A stretch of DNA of 64,000 nt from CAWACP01 sp963780655 (GCA_963780655.1 CAWACP010000004.1:620001-684000), one strand, 5' to 3'. Positions 25,383 through 34,508 are shown, counted from the first letter of the stretch. Notes: generated by a model not told the origin, from the sequence alone. Numbers and translations: made by a program.

Positions 25383-26450
25383 CTATGTAGTCGGCGACGG
25401 CGTCCACGCGTGCTCAGCGGCATACGCGGCCTTCTGCGTGCGATACATCGGCGGAACCAGCAGAGTCAGCGCCTGTGGAACAATTGCCACTGTGCTGGGC
25501 AGCCAGCCGGCGAATTCGCCGTCCACCTGCACGTAGATTCGCTCGTCCGCCGGCGCCGTGAAGCGAGCCGCTTTGGTTTCGAGAATGGTCACGCCCTTCA
25601 TGCGATCGAGGCGGCCCGTCAGCACGCCCACAAAATAGCGCGCGTACGGCCATGTGGTGGCGCCCGAAAACATCACCAGCTCGAAGCGATGTTCCAGCAG
25701 CGAGACGTTGCGCGCAATCTCCAGATCGCCGCCGTAGTTGCGCACGCGGCTGGCAAGAGCGAAACTGCAGCGGAACTTCTTATCGTCGACGTCCACGTCG
25801 AACTCCGGAAGCCGCCGGCCCACCTGCGATAATCCGGCGAGCCAATAGGCCAGTTTGCCCACGGCGTTCTTCATACTGGCGTTCACCTGATACACGATCT
25901 TCGCGTCGAAGCCCGCGCCGGCCATCAGGAGAAAATGGCGAGGCCGCCGGTCGAGCTCGTTCAGGATTACGCCCACCGACACGCGCGCCGGCAGCAGATC
26001 GCTCAATTCGTGCGCGGCCTTTTCGGCTTTGCGCCCGATGCCCAGTTCCATCGCCAGCACGTTGGCGGTCCCGGCGGGAATGATGCCGAGCGGAACATCG
26101 GAGAACACCATGCCGTTCACCGCTTCGTTGATGGTGCCGTCGCCACCCGCCACCAGCACCAGATCCGCGCCGTCGTTGATACACTTGCGCGCAAGCTCGG
26201 TGGCCGTTCCGGGGCCGTGAGTGGCAACCGCCTGCACGTCCGTTCCGTTCCGCTGGAGAATTTCGCCGACCCTTGGAATGAGGCGTTCGTGAGTGCGGAG
26301 GAGCTGACCGGCGAATGGATTATAGATGAGAAAGGCTCGTCGGTAGATGGCGATTTGACCGTCCTCCTCACCGGGTGCGCCGGATTGAGGCAACCGCGAA
26401 CTTCGGTACGATTCGCGCCCCTCGAAGGTTAATCTGATTATAGTAAACAC
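25383..26450 (-). CDS. Diacylglycerol/lipid kinase family protein
   Basis: A 355-residue (longest frame) protein of the diacylglycerol kinase/YegS family. The catalytic motif GGDGTINEAVNG and then PLGIIPAGTANVLAMELG place it firmly. Further conserved text is GAGFDAKIVYQVNASMKNAVG. The longest frame starts with GTG at 26450, only 2 bp from the ligA start, and the first ~30 residues look non-conserved. The real start is likely downstream, perhaps at the TTG at codon 20 or just after the GAGGAGG stretch. It may phosphorylate a lipid for recycling. It precedes the membrane hydrolase gene. Confidence 0.85.
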   Translation of the reverse strand: MFTIIRLTFEGRESYRSSRLPQSGAPGEEDGQIAIYRRAFLIYNPFAGQLLRTHERLIPRVGEILQRNGTDVQAVATHGPGTATELARKCINDGADLVLVAGGDGTINEAVNGMVFSDVPLGIIPAGTANVLAMELGIGRKAEKAAHELSDLLPARVSVGVILNELDRRPRHFLLMAGAGFDAKIVYQVNASMKNAVGKLAYWLAGLSQVGRRLPEFDVDVDDKKFRCSFALASRVRNYGGDLEIARNVSLLEHRFELVMFSGATTWPYARYFVGVLTGRLDRMKGVTILETKAARFTAPADERIYVQVDGEFAGWLPSTVAIVPQALTLLVPPMYRTQKAAYAAEHAWTPSPTT

Positions 26451-26452
26451 CG

Positions 26453-28483
26453 ATGGATCAGGGCCGACAGAAGCAAGCCGGGGCGGTGGACCCGGAAGCG
26501 CGCATCCACCAGCTCCGCGACGAGCTTCGCCGGAATGAGCACCTCTACTACGTGCTCGACCGGCCGGAGATCACCGACGCCGAGTACGACGCGCTGATGC
26601 GCGAACTGCAGCTTCTGGAGGCGGAGCGCCCCGATCTGATCACGCCCGATTCGCCCACCCAGCGCGTGGGCGGCAAACCACGCGAAGGCCTGGTCAAGGT
26701 TCGGCACAGCTCGGCGATGCTGAGCCTCGACAATGCTCTGAACGAAGATGAAATGCGCGCCTTCGACCGGCGTGTGCGCGACCTTCTGGGGAACGCGAAG
26801 TTCCGCTACGTCGCCGAGCTGAAGCTGGACGGCCTGTCCATGGCGGTGCGCTATCGCGACGGCAGGCTGGAGCAGGCCATCACGCGGGGCGACGGCCGGA
26901 CGGGCGAGGACGTCACCGAAAACGCGAAGACCATCCGGTCGCTGCCGCTGCGCGCGGTGGCCGCGCTGCCCGCGTTCGAGGCCCGCGGCGAGGTGATCAT
27001 GAACCGGCGCGCGTTCGAGCGTCTGAATACCGCGCGCGCCAATGCCGGCCTGTCTCTGTTCGCCAATCCGAGAAACGCCGCCGCCGGCGCGCTGCGCGCC
27101 CTCGAGCCGCAGTTGACCGCTTCACGCCAGCTCGAATATTACGCGTACTTTCTGCTGGTGGACGGCGAGCCCGCGTTCGACAGCCACTGGGAGTCCCTCA
27201 ACGCGCTGGAGCAGTCGGGCCTGAAGGTGAACAAGCATCGCCGGCTGTGCCAGGATCTGGACGACGTGCTTACGTTCTACCGGCACTGGGAGACCGAGCG
27301 CGACAATTTGCCGTACGAGATTGACGGACTCGTGATGAAAGTCGATTCGGTGGCGCAGCAGCAGGCGCTCGGGTGGACGGCGAAGGCGCCGCGCTGGGCC
27401 ATTGCGTTCAAGTTCCCGGCGCGTCAGGAGCAGACCGTGGTGGAGAACATCGGCGTTCAAGTCGGGCGGACCGGGACGCTCACCCCGGTTGCGCATCTGA
27501 AGCCGGTGACGGTGAGCGGCGTCACCGTGTCGCGAGCCACGTTGCACAACGAGGACGAGATCGAGCGCCTGGGCGTGTACATCGGCGACACGGTGCTCAT
27601 CGAGCGCAGCGGCGACGTCATCCCGAAGGTGGTGCGCGTGGTGGAGCAGGGCGCGCACCGAAAGCCGTTCCACATGCCCGCGCACTGCCCGGTTTGCGGC
27701 GGCGACGTGGTGCGCGAGCCAGGCGAGGCGGCCAGCCGCTGCATCAACACGAACTGTCCGGCGCGGCTGAAGGAATCGGTGCTGCACTTTGCCGCGCGCG
27801 GCGTCATGGATATCGACGGCATGGGCGAGGCGCTGGTGGATCAACTGGTGGACGGCGGTCTGGTGCGCAGCGTCGCCGACATCTACAAGCTGACGCTCGA
27901 TAATCTGATCTCGCTGGAACGGATGGGACAGAAGTCGGCGCAGAAGATCGTCCAGAACATCGACCGGTCGCGCGCCCAGCCGCTGCCGCGCGTGCTGAAC
28001 GGGTTGGGCATCCCATTCGTCGGCGAGCGCACCGCGCAGCTTCTGGCCGAGACGTTCGGCAGCCTCGATGCGATCGCCGACGCCGATGAAGAGACGCTGC
28101 AGCAGGCCGACGAGGTTGGCCCGAAGGTGGCGCACAGTATCCGCGAATTCTTCGCCGAGGAGCGGAACAGCGCGCTGGTGGAGCAGCTTCGCAAAGCGGG
28201 TCTGCAGTTTAAACACGAGCGGCGGCGGCCGTCCGGCGGCCCGCTCAGCGGGAAGACATTCGTCCTCACTGGGACGCTGGCGGGGCTCACGCGTGACGAA
28301 GCGAAGGCGATGATCGAGGCGGCGGGCGGAAAGGTATCGGTATCGGTGAGTAAGAAGACCAGTTACGTGGTGGCAGGGGAGGATGCCGGATCCAAGCTGG
28401 ACAAGGCCCGCGCGCTGGAGGTGCCGGTGATTGGCGAGCGCGAGCTTCGGGACATGAGCGAGGACGCGGGAGTTGCGACCTGA
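26453..28483 (+). CDS. ligA: NAD-dependent DNA ligase LigA
   Basis: A 676-residue replicative and repair ligase. The adenylation domain carries the active-site lysine K124 in KLDG. The OB domain, the tetracysteine zinc finger (CPVCGGDVV...SRCINTNCPARL), HhH repeats and a C-terminal BRCT domain (GKTFVLTGTL...AGGKVSVSVSKKTSYVVAGED) follow in the expected order. The length matches family norms. No Shine-Dalgarno is visible before the ATG, which might be leaderless; a TATAGT hexamer lies 9 bp upstream. The next gene begins at or near its stop codon. Confidence 0.97.
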   Translation: MDQGRQKQAGAVDPEARIHQLRDELRRNEHLYYVLDRPEITDAEYDALMRELQLLEAERPDLITPDSPTQRVGGKPREGLVKVRHSSAMLSLDNALNEDEMRAFDRRVRDLLGNAKFRYVAELKLDGLSMAVRYRDGRLEQAITRGDGRTGEDVTENAKTIRSLPLRAVAALPAFEARGEVIMNRRAFERLNTARANAGLSLFANPRNAAAGALRALEPQLTASRQLEYYAYFLLVDGEPAFDSHWESLNALEQSGLKVNKHRRLCQDLDDVLTFYRHWETERDNLPYEIDGLVMKVDSVAQQQALGWTAKAPRWAIAFKFPARQEQTVVENIGVQVGRTGTLTPVAHLKPVTVSGVTVSRATLHNEDEIERLGVYIGDTVLIERSGDVIPKVVRVVEQGAHRKPFHMPAHCPVCGGDVVREPGEAASRCINTNCPARLKESVLHFAARGVMDIDGMGEALVDQLVDGGLVRSVADIYKLTLDNLISLERMGQKSAQKIVQNIDRSRAQPLPRVLNGLGIPFVGERTAQLLAETFGSLDAIADADEETLQQADEVGPKVAHSIREFFAEERNSALVEQLRKAGLQFKHERRRPSGGPLSGKTFVLTGTLAGLTRDEAKAMIEAAGGKVSVSVSKKTSYVVAGEDAGSKLDKARALEVPVIGERELRDMSEDAGVAT

Positions 28484-28524
28484 AACGCCTGATTGCCACT
28501 CTCATCGCCTGGGGGCCGGCCGGC

Positions 28525-29082
28525 GTGTTCTTTCTGTCGGTACTCGATTCGGTCGGCGTCCCGTTGGTGGGTGGCGTCGATGCGCTTGTCGTTGTCATCG
28601 GCATGAGGGGCTCGCGGGCGGCATGGGCGGCGGCGTCCATGGCGACGCTCGGCTCCGTTATCGGCAGCCTCGCTCTGTTTCTGATCGCGCGCAAGGGCGG
28701 GGAGGCGTACCTGTCGCGCTACACGGCCACGGGGCGGGGCGCGAGACTGCGCAGTTGGTTCCGGCATTACGGCCTGCTCACGGTGTTCGTGCCCGCGCTC
28801 ATGCCGATACCACTGCCCATGAAGATCGCGGTGTTGTCGGCGGGAGCGCTGGATGTCAACCCGTTCTGGTTCACTCTGGTGCTGATGGCGGCGCGCGTAC
28901 CTCGCTACTTCCTGCTGGCGTGGCTGGGACTGCGGTTCAAATCGGACGCCCTGCCGTTTATCAAAGCCAATATGGCGCTGCTCATTCTGGGCGCGGTGGT
29001 ATTGTTCGCGGCGCTGTTCTTTCTCATCCGTCTGGCCGACCGGTATCGCGCGCGCCGCGAAGCCGAACAGGCCCAGGAGTAA
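28525..29082 (+). CDS. VTT/SNARE-associated-type membrane protein
   Basis: A 185-residue multi-spanning protein with the VTT (DedA-like) core: VGGVDALVVVIGMRGSRAAWAAASMATLGSVIGSLALFLIARKGGEAY, then VFVPALMPIPLPMKIAVLSAGAL. The frame is open upstream to 28480, where CTG AAA CGC CTG ATT overlaps the ligA stop and encodes a plausible hydrophobic start LKRLIATLIAWGPAG. If CTG is used, the protein is about 15 residues longer. DedA relatives are lipid scramblases or envelope homeostasis factors. It follows ligA closely and could be co-transcribed. Confidence 0.78.
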   Translation: MFFLSVLDSVGVPLVGGVDALVVVIGMRGSRAAWAAASMATLGSVIGSLALFLIARKGGEAYLSRYTATGRGARLRSWFRHYGLLTVFVPALMPIPLPMKIAVLSAGALDVNPFWFTLVLMAARVPRYFLLAWLGLRFKSDALPFIKANMALLILGAVVLFAALFFLIRLADRYRARREAEQAQE

Positions 29083-29092
29083 TATTCGGAGT

Positions 29093-29150
29093 GGGGCAGG
29101 CTTTCAGCCTGGGTGCCCTCTGGGCCGGGCTTTTCAAGCCGCCTGGCCGA
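29093..29150. repeat. Divergent GC-rich hairpin repeat (family B/D-like)
   Basis: A short stretch with GTGGGGCAGGCTTTCAGCCT followed by GGGCTTTTCAAGCC. It resembles the outer ends of the GTGGGGCAG elements found near 34.4, 38.0 and 45.6 kb. Confidence 0.5.
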
Positions 29151-29243
29151 TTGCAAATTATTGCAAATCGGCCGCAGGATACAATCCTGCGCCACGGGCG
29201 AATCACGACTTACCGCAATGCTGTCCGGAACAGTTCAGCTTAA

Positions 29244-30506
29244 ATGAACAGGATTGGGCCTGGGAGCAAAATGCGTCCGTTGTTTCTGATAGCCGCGCTA
29301 TCCATCTGCCGCGCCGCTGCCCAGCAGCAGCAGCCTGCCGGCGACACACCCACGGCTATGGGCGACATGAACACCGCGGGCATGTTCCTGATGAGCCTCG
29401 CTTCGGGGACCTCGGCCAATCCGGAAGCGTGGGACATGCCGATGATCATGGCGCATTCAGGCGGCTGGAATACGATGTTCATGGCCGTCGGCTTCCTTTC
29501 CGACATCCAGCAATCCGGCCCGCGCGGCGGCGACAAGCTCTACTCGACGAATTGGTTCATGGCTGCGGCTCAGCATCGCGCCGGCGATAAAGGCGCGTTC
29601 GAGACCGTGCTTATGCTGAGTCTCGAGCCGGCAACCATCACCAACCGGCGTTACCCGCTGCTCTTCCAGACGGGCGAGACCGCTTACGGCATTCCTCTGG
29701 TGGACGCTCAGCATCCGCACAATTTCATCATGGGGCTCGGGTTCCACTATGCGCGTCAGCTTGGCGAAGACGCGACGCTCGATCTTTACTTCGCGCCCGT
29801 TGGCGATCCGGCGCTCGGTCCCACGGCGTTCCCTCACCGAGCCTCGGCGATGGAACTGCCACAAGCGCCCATCTCGCATCACTGGCAGGATTCAACCCAC
29901 ATCGCCGATGAGGTGGTCACGGCCGGCATCCAGTACCGGAAAGTGAAGGTGGAGGCCAGCGGCTTTCATGGCGCGGAGCCCGGCGAGAATCGCTGGATCA
30001 TCCAGACCGGCGCCGTCGATTCCTGGTCGGGCCGCGTGTGGTTCTTTCCCACCAGCAACTGGGCGGCGCAGGCATCGTTCGGAAGGATCACGCATCCCGA
30101 GGCGCTGGAGCCCGGCGATCAGAGCCGCATGACTGCATCGGTGGAGTACTCACGGCCGGTGGCGTCGCGGAACTGGTCGTCCAGCCTGATCTGGGGACGC
30201 ACCCACAACACCGCAACTCTGCACAATCTGAATTCCTACCTGGCTGAGTCGGTTCTGCCCATCAGCAGGCAAGACCTGATAACGGGCCGCTTCGAGCTGG
30301 TGGATAAGGACGACCTGATCGGAGGGATCACCGCCCGAGTCGGCGCGTACACGCTCGGCTATACGCGCGACGTTCATCTGATGGCGCACATCGCCACCGG
30401 TATCGGCGCGAATTTCACTGCGTATTCGCTGCCTGCGGCGATCAAAGCTTATTACGGCGATCACCCGTTGGGCGGGAACATTTTCGTGCGTTTACGACTG
30501 CAATAG
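29244..30506 (+). CDS. Predicted secreted or outer-membrane protein of unknown function
   Basis: A 420-residue protein with an N-terminal hydrophobic segment (about residues 11-26, LFLIAALSICRAAAQQ). The rest consists mainly of alternating polar/hydrophobic strands, for example SSSLIWGRTHNTATL and TLGYTRDVHLM, ending with FVRLRLQ. The terminal aromatic/hydrophobic residue pattern suggests a beta-barrel. The segment QHPHNFIMGLGFHYARQLG and a His/Met-rich N-terminal stretch (AWDMPMIMAHSGGWNTMFM) are distinctive. I recall such segments in acidobacterial proteins linked with metal handling, but a metal role here is only a suggestion. Confidence 0.65.
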   Translation: MNRIGPGSKMRPLFLIAALSICRAAAQQQQPAGDTPTAMGDMNTAGMFLMSLASGTSANPEAWDMPMIMAHSGGWNTMFMAVGFLSDIQQSGPRGGDKLYSTNWFMAAAQHRAGDKGAFETVLMLSLEPATITNRRYPLLFQTGETAYGIPLVDAQHPHNFIMGLGFHYARQLGEDATLDLYFAPVGDPALGPTAFPHRASAMELPQAPISHHWQDSTHIADEVVTAGIQYRKVKVEASGFHGAEPGENRWIIQTGAVDSWSGRVWFFPTSNWAAQASFGRITHPEALEPGDQSRMTASVEYSRPVASRNWSSSLIWGRTHNTATLHNLNSYLAESVLPISRQDLITGRFELVDKDDLIGGITARVGAYTLGYTRDVHLMAHIATGIGANFTAYSLPAAIKAYYGDHPLGGNIFVRLRLQ

Positions 30507-30507
30507 T

Positions 30508-30552
30508 CACCGCTCCCTTATGGTCACGGCTCAGAAACCCGTCAGGGAGAGC
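30508..30552. repeat. Family A repeat, half copy
   Basis: CACCGCTCCCTTATGGTCACGG followed by GTCAGGGAGAGC: a left arm with substitutions and a truncated right arm. It lies between two convergent genes. Confidence 0.6.
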
Positions 30553-30553
30553 T

Positions 30554-32143
30554 TTAATGCGCGCGCGTCAGAATCAGCACCAGCACCAGTAGAAAGAGAA
30601 CCACCACGATTGCCACGATACTCAATATGACTGGCAGGCGGCTGGGGCCGCCGGACGGCCCTGCGGCCATGGGAACGGCTCCAGGCGGAATCGCGGCTTC
30701 CGAGGACGATGGACCACCCATCATGCGCGTATAATCGCTCGGACCAGTTGCGGAAGGCATCGCCTGCGACCGCGGACCGAGCGGCGGCTCGTTCCCGAAC
30801 AGATTCGTGGCCGCACCGGAAAACGTCGGACGCTGCGCCGGGGGCATCTCCTCCGCCGCGCTTTTTCCCGGCGTGTTCGACCCATACCATCGCGTGAACT
30901 CGCCCGGACCTTCAAACGGCCGGTTCGATGGCGCGGCGGGCTCAGGCATGCGGCCCTGTTCAATTTCCTCAATCGGCAACGAGCTCGATGCCAGGGGCGA
31001 CGCAAAGAATCGCGTAAACTCGCCCGTGGCGCCCACTTCCGGCTGCCGTGCGGGAGCGGGCGGACTCCACGCCGGCGCGGAGGATTCCAGCGCGGGTGCG
31101 GCGGGGGCTGCATCGAACCGGTTGTCCGGCATCGACGAAGGGGGCAACGGGGGAGGCGTCGGCTGCGAGGCTTTCTGCGTATCGGGCGTCTCAATCACCG
31201 GTTTTGGCTTCGGTTGGGCCGCAGGTTCCCACGGCCTCGGGGGTTCCGGAGCGGGCGGCTTTGGAGGCGGCGCAAAACCGGCTGGGACGTCGGCGGGCTC
31301 CGGCGGAGGCGCGCCGAACATACGCGTGAACTCGCCCGGCTGGGCCGCGGCCGCGGGCGGTATGTTCGCGGGAGCCGTTTGCTGCTCTCCTCCAAACAGC
31401 CGGGTGAACTCTCCTGCCTCATGTTGCTGCGCGGCGGGTGCGACTGCCCGTGGCATTTGTTGAGGCAGCGGTGGAGGAGCGGCGGTCCGTGGCATCTCCT
31501 CAGGCGGCGGAGGAGCGGGAGTGGTTGCCGGTGGCAGATCCGGGACTACAGGCGCGGTAGCGCGTGGCATCTCCTCCGTCGGCGCGGGCGCAGGCGTTTC
31601 GCCGAGCGGCGCCGCGAACATCTTCGAAAACCCGCCCGCATCCGAGGCCTCGGTGAACATGCGCGTGAACTCGCCGGGCTGCCCGGAAGCCTCCGCGCTC
31701 GCCTGCGCGGGGGCCGCTGCCGGAGGCATTCCCACGACCGGCGTCGTGGTCGAGAAATCGTGCTTCCGCGGTTCGTCAGCCGGCGGATGCGGTGGCCGCA
31801 GATCGAACACGGTCTGCGTAACCGATTCGTCCGGGGGGAGCGGCGGCGGCATTGACGGGCGCGATTGCGCATCCAGCCAGTCCTGCAATCCCTGAAAACT
31901 CTCCAGCACCGAGGTGGCGACATACGGCGCGAAAGAGCTGTCGTCGATTTCCAGAATCGCCGCGTTGCCGCCCGCGGCAGCCTTCCTCACCCTGTCCAGA
32001 AGCTCGCCGCGCTCGCCGCGTTCGAGGCCCCCCAGCAGGTGCAGGAATACCGGACGTCCCGTGGTCAGCGCGCGAGCGCGAAACGTCTTCGGTTCCTGTT
32101 TATAAACGAGCCGCTCCAGTTCGTACTTGCGATAGAAGCTCAA
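30554..32143 (-). CDS. Proline-rich tail-anchored protein with seven GEFTRMF-like motifs
   Basis: A 529-residue protein, divergent from tssK. Residues 1-95 look like a degenerate Ser/Thr kinase N-lobe (YELERLVYKQEPKTFRARAL, then a hinge-like YVATSVLESFQGL), without the glycine loop or a clear catalytic Lys. Residues 96-500 are Pro/Ala-rich with repeats of GEFTR[MLFW][FY] at 157, 244, 270, 374 and 414, plus GGFSKMF (170) and SDYTRMM (469). EEMPR-like units recur at about 190, 215, 228 and 431. A single C-terminal membrane helix spans 503-525. The start codon is TTG. I do not recognise a family; it looks like a membrane-anchored scaffold. Confidence 0.75.
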   Translation of the reverse strand: MSFYRKYELERLVYKQEPKTFRARALTTGRPVFLHLLGGLERGERGELLDRVRKAAAGGNAAILEIDDSSFAPYVATSVLESFQGLQDWLDAQSRPSMPPPLPPDESVTQTVFDLRPPHPPADEPRKHDFSTTTPVVGMPPAAAPAQASAEASGQPGEFTRMFTEASDAGGFSKMFAAPLGETPAPAPTEEMPRATAPVVPDLPPATTPAPPPPEEMPRTAAPPPLPQQMPRAVAPAAQQHEAGEFTRLFGGEQQTAPANIPPAAAAQPGEFTRMFGAPPPEPADVPAGFAPPPKPPAPEPPRPWEPAAQPKPKPVIETPDTQKASQPTPPPLPPSSMPDNRFDAAPAAPALESSAPAWSPPAPARQPEVGATGEFTRFFASPLASSSLPIEEIEQGRMPEPAAPSNRPFEGPGEFTRWYGSNTPGKSAAEEMPPAQRPTFSGAATNLFGNEPPLGPRSQAMPSATGPSDYTRMMGGPSSSEAAIPPGAVPMAAGPSGGPSRLPVILSIVAIVVVLFLLVLVLILTRAH

Positions 32144-32273
32144 TACCGCCGCCCGGTGTTATTATATTCGCACATGAAATGCCGCCCGGATAACGGCCCT
32201 GGCCTTGCCCTTTTATGGCGGCGCGGCCCGAGGTTTGCGCCCTGCGCAGGCGCCGCGGAGGAATGCTGAGGGG

Positions 32274-33626
32274 ATGAACACGCTTTGCCGCGTGGTGTGG
32301 TCCGAGGGCATGCACCTTGGCCCGCATCACTTCCAGCTCCAGAGCCGTTACTTCGAAGACCTGATTCATTTCGCGGCGTCCAGCCTCTGGTTCGAGGGCT
32401 ACGGTCTCATGGGGTGCCAGTTCGACGCGGAGGCGCTGCGTAATGGAACGCTCTCCATTCTGCATGCGCGCGGCGTGTTCCCCGACGGGCTGCCGTTCCA
32501 CATGCCGGAATCGGAACCGCTTCCGGCGGCGCGGCAGATCGCCGGCGTGTTCCCCGCCATGCGCGATGCCGCCGATGTGTTCCTCACCGTGCCCCCGCGC
32601 ACGGACCGCGGCCTGAACTGCGCATTAAGCGAGGAGGATGCCGGCGCCGGCGTCCGCTATGTCGCGGAGAGCGTCGTGCGTCCCGATGAGAACACCGGCG
32701 GCGACGAGAAGCCGGTGGTTGTCGGCCGCAAGAACATCGCTCTCAAACTGGAAACGGAAGTGCACGGCGATGGCGTGAAAATGGCGGTAGCTCGGATTCG
32801 CCGAGGGCCATCGGGCAGCTTCGTTCTCGATCCGGCATTCATCCCGCCCTGTCTGCGCATCAGCGCCAGCGAGACACTCATGCTGCTGCTGCGCCGCATC
32901 ATCGAGTTGCTGGAGGACAAGGCCGGCGCGATGATCCGTCCGAAAGAGCTCGCCGCCGGAACCACCTCCGGTTTCTCGGCGCAGGGAATCAGCAACGCGT
33001 GGTTTCTGCACTGCGTCAACTCTTCGCTCGGCCCGCTGCGCCACCTCTGCTTTTCCAAGCGCTCGCACCCGGAAGAGCTGTTCGTCGAGTTGTCGCGGCT
33101 GGCGGGCGCGCTGTGCACGTTCGCACTCGATTCCCATCCGTCGTCATTGCCGCTGTATACGCACAACCAGCTTGCCGAATGCATGGGCCAGCTCGAATAC
33201 CATATCCGCACGCATCTGGAGCTGGTGGTTCCCAGCAACTGCGTGCAGATTCCACTCAAACCCGCGGCGCGGTACTTCTGGGAAGGCGAGATCGCCGATC
33301 AGCGCACGCTCAGCCGCTCGCGCTGGATTTTCGCCATTCACGCGCGCATGGGCGAAGCCGATCTCATCCAGAGCACGCCGCGCCTGGTGAAGATCTGTTC
33401 GCGCGAGTTTCTGCCGAAGCTGGTGGCGCGCGCGCTGCCCGGGCTGAAGATGTCGCACCTTGCCGTGCCGCCTCCGGCGGTCTCGCCGCGGCTGGAAACA
33501 CAATACTTCGCCATCGACAAAGCGGGCCCGTGCTGGGAGCACATGGTGACCACCCGCAAGCTCAGCGTGTATGTGCCCGGCGAGCTGCCCGAACCCGAGG
33601 TGGAGCTGCTGGTGGTGCTCGACTGA
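32274..33626 (+). CDS. tssK: Type VI secretion baseplate protein TssK
   Basis: A 450-residue TssK (VasE/ImpJ). The start MNTLCRVVWSEGMHLGPHHFQ is the conserved TssK N-terminus, so ATG 32274 is the right start rather than codons further upstream. TssK joins the baseplate to the membrane complex. It is the first gene of a tssK-tssL-tssM unit: the next start is 2 bp downstream. The divergent proline-rich gene shares its 130-bp upstream region. Typical partners tssA-C, tssE-G, vgrG and hcp are not in the window. Confidence 0.92.
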   Translation: MNTLCRVVWSEGMHLGPHHFQLQSRYFEDLIHFAASSLWFEGYGLMGCQFDAEALRNGTLSILHARGVFPDGLPFHMPESEPLPAARQIAGVFPAMRDAADVFLTVPPRTDRGLNCALSEEDAGAGVRYVAESVVRPDENTGGDEKPVVVGRKNIALKLETEVHGDGVKMAVARIRRGPSGSFVLDPAFIPPCLRISASETLMLLLRRIIELLEDKAGAMIRPKELAAGTTSGFSAQGISNAWFLHCVNSSLGPLRHLCFSKRSHPEELFVELSRLAGALCTFALDSHPSSLPLYTHNQLAECMGQLEYHIRTHLELVVPSNCVQIPLKPAARYFWEGEIADQRTLSRSRWIFAIHARMGEADLIQSTPRLVKICSREFLPKLVARALPGLKMSHLAVPPPAVSPRLETQYFAIDKAGPCWEHMVTTRKLSVYVPGELPEPEVELLVVLD

Positions 33627-33628
33627 CC

Positions 33629-34354
33629 ATGCCCGAGCCGTCCGCCGTCAACCCGGAACAGCCGCAGCGGCAAGCGAACCTCGCGCTCGCATTTCAGGAG
33701 GCGCTCACGGTCACCGTGCGCCTGCGTTCGAACCGGCAGATGGTATCGGATGCGGAAGTGTTCCGCAACCAGATCCGGCACGCGCTGCAATCGGCGGACC
33801 GCGAAGCGAAAGTACTCGGATATACGGACGAGGACATCCGCCTGGGCGTGTTCGCGGTGGTCGCGTTTCTGGACGAGACCATCCTGAACCTGCGCGACCC
33901 GGTGTTCCAGGATTGGGTGCGCAAGCCGCTGCAGGAGGAGCTGTTCGGCAGTCACATCGCGGGCGAGACTTTCTTCGAGAACCTGCGCAGGATCCTCGGC
34001 CGGCGCGACACGCCGGAAACGGCCGACCTGCTCGAGGTCCACTACCTGTGCCTGCTGCTCGGGTTTCTGGGCCGCTACAGCGTGGCCGGCAAAGGCGAGC
34101 TCCGCGCCGTGATGGGCGCGATTGAGGACAAGATCAACCGCATCAGAAAGTCGCGGCCTGACCTGTCTCCGGCATGGATGATTCCTTCGCAGATGGCCGG
34201 CTTTGCGCTTTATGATGTCTGGGCGCGGCGTCTCGCGTGGACGGCGGCGGGATGCGTGGGCGTTGGCGTTTTCCTCTTCATGCTCTACTCGATCCTGCTC
34301 GCGTCGGGCATATCGGACCTGCACAACATGGCCAGCCAGGTACCGAGGTTCTGA
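33629..34354 (+). CDS. tssL: Type VI secretion membrane protein TssL (DotU family)
   Basis: A 241-residue DotU/TssL. A soluble cytoplasmic hook domain (DEDIRLGVFAVVAFLDETILN, WVRKPLQEELFGSHIAGETFFE) is followed by one C-terminal membrane helix (about residues 210-230, AGCVGVGVFLFMLYSILLASG). There is no OmpA-like peptidoglycan-binding extension. TssL anchors TssM and contacts TssK. The start at ATG 33629 lies 2 bp after tssK. The frame also runs upstream inside tssK, but that part is not TssL-like. Confidence 0.9.
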   Translation: MPEPSAVNPEQPQRQANLALAFQEALTVTVRLRSNRQMVSDAEVFRNQIRHALQSADREAKVLGYTDEDIRLGVFAVVAFLDETILNLRDPVFQDWVRKPLQEELFGSHIAGETFFENLRRILGRRDTPETADLLEVHYLCLLLGFLGRYSVAGKGELRAVMGAIEDKINRIRKSRPDLSPAWMIPSQMAGFALYDVWARRLAWTAAGCVGVGVFLFMLYSILLASGISDLHNMASQVPRF

Positions 34355-34375
34355 TGGAGAGAACCGCGCCGGCCT

Positions 34376-34481
34376 TTGTGGGGCAGGCGCCCCGCCTGCG
34401 GCGGACGCCTCGTCCGCCTGCCCGAGCTATCCGAGAAGGCGGGCCGGGGGCTCGCCGCAGGCCGGGGGGCCTGCCCCACAA
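34376..34481. repeat. GC-rich palindromic element between tssL and tssM
   Basis: A strong inverted repeat: GTGGGGCAGGCGCCCCGCCT at the left and its counterpart GCCGGGGGGCCTGCCCCAC at the right. Similar ends appear at 38.09 and 45.68 kb. It lies within the tssKLM unit and must be read through if these genes share one transcript. Confidence 0.8.
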
Positions 34482-34508
34482 TGACGCGTTGACCTGTCGG
34501 AGTCGAGC

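Noticed and set aside
32127..32170. Promoter between the proline-rich gene and tssK
   Set aside because: A TATAAT hexamer is present on the minus strand at 32161-32166, but no matching -35 at 16-18 bp on either strand.
34376..34481. CRISPR-like or IS end
   Set aside because: It is a single palindrome without spaced direct repeats and without a transposase.
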